A stretch of DNA of 64,000 nucleotides from RPQJ01 sp963706535 (GTDB taxonomy: Bacteria; Pseudomonadota; Gammaproteobacteria; Steroidobacterales; Steroidobacteraceae): the NCBI GenBank assembly GCA_963706535.1, contig CAVPMU010000009.1:1-64000 (forward strand), given 5' to 3'. The position numbers and the translations under genes are program-made. A model generated the notes under the pieces. The model saw nothing but the letters and a program-made list of their open reading frames with translations, did no database searches and was not told the origin of the DNA. Within the stretch, counting starts at the first letter, position 1. The number at the start of each line of letters is the position of its first letter. This document shows, piece by piece, positions 61,164-64,000 of the stretch.

Positions 61164-62138
61164 ATGGCCGCAGGCAGTCTCGTTCGCGCGGCTGCCTGCG
61201 TCCTCGCGCTCGCGCTGGCCGGTTGCGCAAGCCGCGGCCCGGCCCTGCCGCAGCTGACCGCGGCACGGTTCCCCACGCGCGTCGAGCTCGCGCAAACGCC
61301 GTTTTTCCCCCAGCGCGATTACCAGTGCGGCCCCGCCGCGCTCGCAACCGTGCTCGGCGCCTCAGGCGTGCCGACCGACCCGGACAGCCTCGTCGCCGAG
61401 GTCTACCTGCCGGGCCGGCAGGGCAGCCTGCAGCCGGAACTCGTCGCCGCCACGCGCGGCCGGGGTCGCCTGCCCTATCTCCTGCCGCCGCGTGCCGACG
61501 CGCTGCTCGCACAGCTCGCGGCAGGCACGCCCGTGCTGGTGATGCAGAGGCTGGGCGCCGGTCCCTGGCCCGGCTGGCATTACGCGGTGCTGGTCGGTTA
61601 TGACTCCGAGGCTGACGAATTCATCCTGCGCTCCGGTACCGATGAGCGCCTGCAGCTTTCGAGCACGCGATTCCTGATGACCTGGGACCGGGCCGGGCGC
61701 TGGGCGATGGTGGCGCTGCCGCCGGGACAGGTGCCCGCCGCGCCGGAGCTCGCGCGCTACATGGAAGCGGCGGCGGGTCTCGAGGCTGTCGGCAAGCGTG
61801 ACGAAGCCGTGCTGGCCTACGAGGCCGCGACGCGGCAATGGCCTGCCGAGGCGCTGCCCCGTCTCGGACTCGCGAACCTCGCCTACGCCCGTGGCGACCT
61901 GCGCGCAGCCGAGCGTGGCTATCGTGCCGTGATCGAGCTCGCGCCGAACGAGGTCGCGGCACGCAACAATCGCGCCGAGGTGCTGCTCGAACTCGGTTGC
62001 CCGGCTGCGGCCCGGCGTGAAATCGCGATCGCGCAGGCGCACGCCGGCACCGGTCCGCTCGCCGCCGAAGTCGCGGCCAGCGTGCAGAAAATCAACGCTA
62101 CGCACGGTCCCGACGGCCCGGGTTGCCCGTCGGACTGA
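61164..62138 (+). CDS. PA2778-type C39-like cysteine peptidase lipoprotein with TPRs
   Basis: 324 residues. A lipoprotein signal ends in lipobox ALAGC. A C39-like papain-fold domain follows: TPFFPQRDYQCGPAALATVL with the catalytic Cys, GWHYAVLVGYDSEADEFILR with the His and RSGTDERLQLSSTRFLMTWD. The C-terminal third has TPR-like helices (ALPRLGLANLAYARGDLRAA, YRAVIELAPNEVAARNNRAE). Double-glycine-type substrates are cut by related C39 domains, but this group is unassigned. It is preceded by a PA2779-type gene. Confidence 0.88.
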   Translation: MAAGSLVRAAACVLALALAGCASRGPALPQLTAARFPTRVELAQTPFFPQRDYQCGPAALATVLGASGVPTDPDSLVAEVYLPGRQGSLQPELVAATRGRGRLPYLLPPRADALLAQLAAGTPVLVMQRLGAGPWPGWHYAVLVGYDSEADEFILRSGTDERLQLSSTRFLMTWDRAGRWAMVALPPGQVPAAPELARYMEAAAGLEAVGKRDEAVLAYEAATRQWPAEALPRLGLANLAYARGDLRAAERGYRAVIELAPNEVAARNNRAEVLLELGCPAAARREIAIAQAHAGTGPLAAEVAASVQKINATHGPDGPGCPSD

Positions 62139-62158
62139 GCGGCGGCACACTCCCGTCC

Positions 62159-62374
62159 ATGACGCTGAAGGAACGGCTCGACGAGATCTTCCCGGAGTGG
62201 CAGCGCTGGTATCCCAGCCTGTTCGACGCCGCCGTGGACCTCGGCGTGATCCGCGCCCGCGTCTGCGATCCTTCGTCGCTGCTGCTCTCGAACCGCCACG
62301 CGAGCGTGCGGGCCGCGGCCGAACTCGAGCACCGGCGCATCTGGAGCGCCGAGGAGAACGAGCCCGAGGACTGA
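62159..62374 (+). CDS. Small conserved-looking protein, unknown
   Basis: 71 residues from the ATG at 62159 (MTLKERLDEIFPEWQRWYPS). It contains AVDLGVIRARVCDPSSLLLS and ends in an acidic stretch (EENEPED). It is soluble and mostly helical. It lies 20 bases after the PA2778-type gene in the same direction and converges with the GFA gene. No family recognised. Confidence 0.55.
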   Translation: MTLKERLDEIFPEWQRWYPSLFDAAVDLGVIRARVCDPSSLLLSNRHASVRAAAELEHRRIWSAEENEPED

Positions 62375-62381
62375 CCGCGAC

Positions 62382-63233
62382 TCAGCGGCGCGGCGGCATC
62401 TCCGCGAACTGCGGGATCGAGTCGCTGATGCGGTCCCAGGGCGCTTTCGAGTCGACGAAGATGTGCGCCTCGGCGCGAATGCCCGGGTCGCTGTCTAGCG
62501 ACCCGGCCGGCACGTTGACCACGCCATGCTCGACCGCGACCCGCGGCACGGCGCTGCCGCAGCGCCGGCAGAACGCGGTGCCGAAGAACTGCGCCCCGGA
62601 CAGGTGGTAGTCCTGCACCAGGTCGGCGCCGCGCAGCCAGCGGAAGCCGTCGGCCTTGTAGAAGATGTTGGCCGCGTGCGCGGCGCTGCGCCCGTGCCGG
62701 CAGCGCGAGCAATGGCAGTAGAAGAAGCGCAGCGGCGGCCCGCTGATCTCGTACGCCACCCCGCCGCACAGGCAGCTGCCTTGCGTCGCGTTGCCGTGCG
62801 CCTCGACCGGCTTGCGCGGGGTGGCCTGCATGCCGAACTGCGGCGGGTACTCCTCGTGCTGTGGCAGCCCGTCGCTGATCTCGTACCAGGGCGCCTTCGA
62901 GGCCGTGAACATGTGCATCTGCGGCTCGATGCCGAGCTCGCCGTCGAGGTCGCCGGCGGGGCAGACGACCAGGCCGATCGCCTCCATGCCCTCCGGCATC
63001 ACCGCTCCACAGTGCTTGCAGAACGAGCGATGGAAACCCGGCGACGACTGGTAGTGCTCGATCGAATCCTCGCCCGCCGTAATGCGAAACCCGGCGAGCG
63101 GGGCGGCGACGAACGTCGCGAAGGCCGTGCCGTGGTGCTTGCGGCACATCGAGCAGTGGCAATGCAGCATCGAGACGAACGGACCGTCGATCTCGAAACG
63201 CACCGTCCCGCACAGGCAGTGGCCCTGGGTCAT
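62382..63233 (-). CDS. Tandem GFA-domain protein
   Basis: 283 residues from the ATG at 63233. It has two complete copies of the zinc-binding GFA (Gfa-like, CENP-V) domain. Copy one has GHCLCGTVRFEI, HCHCSMCRKHHG and FCKHCGAVMPEG; copy two has GSCLCGGVAYEI, YCHCSRCRHGRS and FCRRCGSAVPRV. Both end with a similar block (MHMFTASKAPWYEISDGLPQ and AHIFVDSKAPWDRISDSIPQ), so the gene arose by internal duplication. The original member was linked to glutathione-formaldehyde adducts, but most family members have no proven substrate. Confidence 0.93.
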   Translation of the reverse strand: MTQGHCLCGTVRFEIDGPFVSMLHCHCSMCRKHHGTAFATFVAAPLAGFRITAGEDSIEHYQSSPGFHRSFCKHCGAVMPEGMEAIGLVVCPAGDLDGELGIEPQMHMFTASKAPWYEISDGLPQHEEYPPQFGMQATPRKPVEAHGNATQGSCLCGGVAYEISGPPLRFFYCHCSRCRHGRSAAHAANIFYKADGFRWLRGADLVQDYHLSGAQFFGTAFCRRCGSAVPRVAVEHGVVNVPAGSLDSDPGIRAEAHIFVDSKAPWDRISDSIPQFAEMPPRR

Positions 63234-63365
63234 GTCGCGACTCCACGCAGGTCGGATGAACGAGTGGCTACGGTAGCGCGCGGCCACCGTGCTGGCCAGC
63301 GTTAAGGAGCCGTTAAGCACGGGCCGGTAGGGTTCCGCTCCGTTCCCTCGACTGACGGAGTGACC

Positions 63366-63779
63366 ATGAAGCGAACCATCCTTCTGCTGGCCGTGCTGCT
63401 CGGCGGGCCCGCCGCGCAGGCCGGGTCAGCCGCCGCGCTGCTGGAGGCCTACCGCGGGGAAGCGGCGGCCCAGACCCGGTCGTATGCCGGGCCGACCGCC
63501 GCGCGCGGCGACGCTTTCTTCCATGCACGCGGCAGGGACTGGAGCTGCGCTTCCTGCCACACGCCGGATCCGCGGAAAACGGGCCGGCACGCGGTCACGG
63601 GCAAGCCGATCAGGCCGCTCGCGCCTGGCGCGGATCCCGCGCGCTTCACCGACCGCGCCAAGGCCGAGAAATGGTTCAAGCGCAACTGCAAGGACACGCA
63701 CGGACGCGAGTGCACTGCCGCCGAAAAGGCGGACCTGCTCGCTTACCTGATCTCCCTCGACAACAGGAGCAAGCCATGA
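63366..63779 (+). CDS. DUF1924-type monohaem cytochrome c
   Basis: 137 residues. A signal peptide (ILLLAVLLGGPAAQAGSA) precedes LLEAYRGEAAAQTRSYAGPT, the haem site SCASCHTPDP and a tail AEKWFKRNCKDTHGRECTAA. This matches DUF1924 proteins (SHP-like, sphaeroides haem protein group). Periplasmic electron transfer is likely. The stop overlaps the start of a second cytochrome gene (ATGA), and such pairs often sit with a membrane cytochrome b further on, beyond this window. Confidence 0.9.
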   Translation: MKRTILLLAVLLGGPAAQAGSAAALLEAYRGEAAAQTRSYAGPTAARGDAFFHARGRDWSCASCHTPDPRKTGRHAVTGKPIRPLAPGADPARFTDRAKAEKWFKRNCKDTHGRECTAAEKADLLAYLISLDNRSKP

Positions 63780-64000
63780 ATCCCACGAGACACTTTCGAC
63801 CGGCGGATCTCGCCGTCTGGGCAGCCGCCGTACTGGTGCTGGCCTTCGCGCCGGAACGACCCGTCGCCGCCGGGCCGAGTGACGACCACGCGGCGATGCA
63901 GGCCGAGTGCGGCAGTTGCCACGTCGCCTATCCGGCGCAGCTCCTGCCGCGCGCTGCATGGGGAGTGGTGCTCGGCAACCTCGATCGCCACTACGGCGTC
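63776..64000 (+). CDS. Dihaem-type cytochrome c, 5' part only
   Basis: The first 75 residues; the gene runs off the right edge. A signal sequence (LAVWAAAVLVLAFAPERPVA) is followed by the haem site ECGSCHVAYPAQLLPRAAW and VVLGNLDRHYGV. This start is typical of the small dihaem cytochrome c proteins linked to DUF1924 genes. It overlaps the preceding gene by 4 bases, so the two are one transcription unit. Confidence 0.85.
   Translation, partial: MNPTRHFRPADLAVWAAAVLVLAFAPERPVAAGPSDDHAAMQAECGSCHVAYPAQLLPRAAWGVVLGNLDRHYGV

Overview
The window is GC-rich, gene-dense bacterial DNA, most likely from a gammaproteobacterium. HemG, DUF2058, a PA2778/PA2779-type pair, a bfr/bfd pair with a Fur-like site, RecQ and a DUF1924-type cytochrome all point that way. 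I cannot name the genus. No rRNA, tRNA or CRISPR array was seen. The last gene runs off the right edge.

Layout. 0-4.4 kb: peroxiredoxin AhpC under an OxyR-like palindrome, a DEDD exonuclease, a frameshifted cold-shock/DUF1294 gene and small envelope genes. 4.4-7.5 kb: a putative metallopeptidase gene split precisely by an IS110-family element. 7.5-20 kb: DUF2207/LemA pair, thioesterases, DUF2058, secreted zinc peptidase, phosphodiester glycosidase, HemG, a decayed DUF2855 gene, a lipoprotein alpha-amylase and NAD-malic enzyme. 20-27.5 kb: multihaem cytochrome, then a decaying two-component locus (sigma54-type regulator lacking core motifs, receiver protein, multi-PAS kinase) broken by IS630 and IS1380 elements inserted edge to edge. 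27.5-32.6 kb: CHASE2, FecR-like and CHAT genes, probably an envelope module. 32.7-38.7 kb: RecQ, rhodanese, an ECF sigma/anti-sigma operon and bfr/bfd. 39.6-44.8 kb: a sulfur cluster (PsrABC-like molybdoenzyme, two half-size YeeE/YedE transporters, a rhodanese-fold protein lacking the catalytic Cys). 44.9-48 kb: KorAB 2-oxoacid:ferredoxin oxidoreductase with a translationally coupled ferritin-like protein. 48-53.6 kb: lipoprotein subtilase and a giant response-regulator/kinase fusion. 53.7-59.5 kb: a run of diiron protein, 40-residue membrane peptide, 2-oxoacid decarboxylase, acyltransferase, ATP-grasp-like protein and a reductase resembling cyanobacterial acyl-ACP reductase. 59.5-64 kb: rhomboid protease, PA2779/PA2778 pair, tandem GFA protein and cytochromes c.

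The main signal that ordinary annotation does not explain is a family of at least 11 dispersed palindromic elements. Their arms read about AGGTGCCAGTGGTCGG...GTCGG. Most lie in gene gaps, some overlap gene ends, and some show matched changes in both arms. They are open in all six frames and supply the ends of several proteins.

At least eight otherwise good genes carry frameshifts. Some are clearly real decay (large motif deletions, IS insertion). Others are single-base indels that could be assembly errors.
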